From: Acanthosepion esculentum
Taxonomy: Eukaryota > Mollusca > Cephalopoda > Sepiida > Sepiidae
Assembly: GCA_964036315.1 (NCBI GenBank)
Contig: OZ038510.1
Coordinates: 81,859,980-81,923,979, forward strand
Direction: 5' to 3'
DNA: 64,000 bases
The translations under genes and the position numbers were made by a program. Below the pieces are notes generated by a model. That model ran no database searches and was not told the origin of the DNA. It saw only the letters and a program-made list of their open reading frames with translations. Shown here in pieces: positions 63,780-64,000 of the stretch; the first letter of the stretch is position 1, and each line of letters begins with the position of its first letter.

Positions 63780-64000
63780 GTGGTACATTAGAGAGCGGTC
63801 ATTCATTGACATGGTGCCTATTTCAACTAAATAATTATTTATTTAACATAAAGTGCGTTATTCCATGTGTGACAACCTAATAACATTTCAGAAAGGTTTT
63901 ATTCACTTCCTATAAAGTACCTTATTTCATGTATGACAATCTAATAAATCAGTTCTTTAACATTTCAGAAGCGTTTATTCATTTCCTAGTATGTACGTCA
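63780..64000. repeat. Short diverged tandem repeat at window end
   Basis: GTGACAACCTAATAACATTT CAGAAAGG recurs as ATGACAATCTAATAAATCAG and then ACATTTCAGAAGCG, with TATTCACTTCCTA / TATTCATTTCCTA. It runs to the window edge and may continue. A 94-codon frame at 63596-63880 overlaps but shows no known domain. Confidence 0.5.

Noticed and set aside
63596..63880. 94-codon frame with a hydrophobic start
   Set aside because: It could suggest a membrane segment, but the downstream part is a tandem repeat and no family is recognised.

Overview
This window looks like intergenic or intronic DNA from a repeat-rich animal genome. It is AT-rich overall. It holds long (TA)n, (GATA)n, (AAT)n and (GAAA)n microsatellites, tRNA- and 5S-derived SINE-like repeats, and remnants of at least five retroelement types. 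I found no convincing host protein-coding gene. The one long open frame (31153-34482) belongs to an LTR retrotransposon. The 5S-like sequences and the element mix fit a marine invertebrate, perhaps a mollusc or another lophotrochozoan, but I cannot fix the taxon from sequence alone.

Layout. 0-3.3 kb: CTT-rich tract, a four-unit 5S-like array with a tRNA-like tail, and a 134-bp higher-order minisatellite. 3.5-6.6 kb: tRNA-headed SINE and two LINE 3' ends with internal tandem repeats. 9-10.3 kb: two near-palindromic elements. 10.7-11.9 kb: another LINE 3' end. 12.5-13.3 kb: a pair of 235-bp terminal repeats around (ATCT)n. 13.5-14.4 kb: a foldback-type element. 14.4-15.06 kb: GAAA minisatellite. 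15-18.4 kb: SINE, LINE ends and minisatellites. 19.2-21.2 kb: nested, (AAT)n-tailed 5'-truncated copies of a restriction-like-endonuclease LINE. 23.9-24.6 kb: an array with hammerhead-like motifs. 26.2-26.9 kb: a DNA transposon with inverted ends. 28.5 kb: a complete hammerhead ribozyme fold. 30.26-35.36 kb: a very young Ty3/gypsy (Gmr1-like) element. 35.8-36.9 kb: Penelope-like element remnant. 38.9-39.5 kb: five tandem tRNA-derived SINEs. 40-43 kb: LINE fragments and SINEs. 43.9-44.4, 54.7-55.1 and 58.3-58.6 kb: composite repeats joining a tRNA-like head to a hammerhead-like tail. 47.8-48.7 kb: a second hammerhead-like tandem array. 48.8-50.2 kb: 219-bp tandem chimera and LINE RT pieces. 50.4-52 kb: Tc1/mariner-like remnants. 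52-52.8 kb: GC-rich tandem repeat. 53.2-53.8 kb: a 620-bp polypurine tract. 55.5-61 kb: more LINE ends and repeats. 62.4-62.9 kb: a three-unit 5S-like array, again with a tRNA-like tail.

Main points. (1) The gypsy element has identical-length, apparently identical 750-bp LTRs, a PBS, a PPT and an uninterrupted 1109-codon frame, but the integrase expected between protease and RT is gone and only its C-terminal remnant remains. (2) Hammerhead ribozyme signals recur: one complete three-stem fold on the minus strand at 28538-28590, and shorter CUGAAGA...GAAAC motifs once per unit in two tandem arrays and at the tail of a tRNA-headed repeat. A Penelope-like element, a group known to carry such ribozymes, is also present. 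(3) Retroelement 3' ends and small RNA-derived repeats are repeatedly iterated in tandem here (5S x4 and x3, SINE x5, LINE ends in 105-, 147-148-, 159- and 219-bp units). No search was run; family names rest on recognised motifs.
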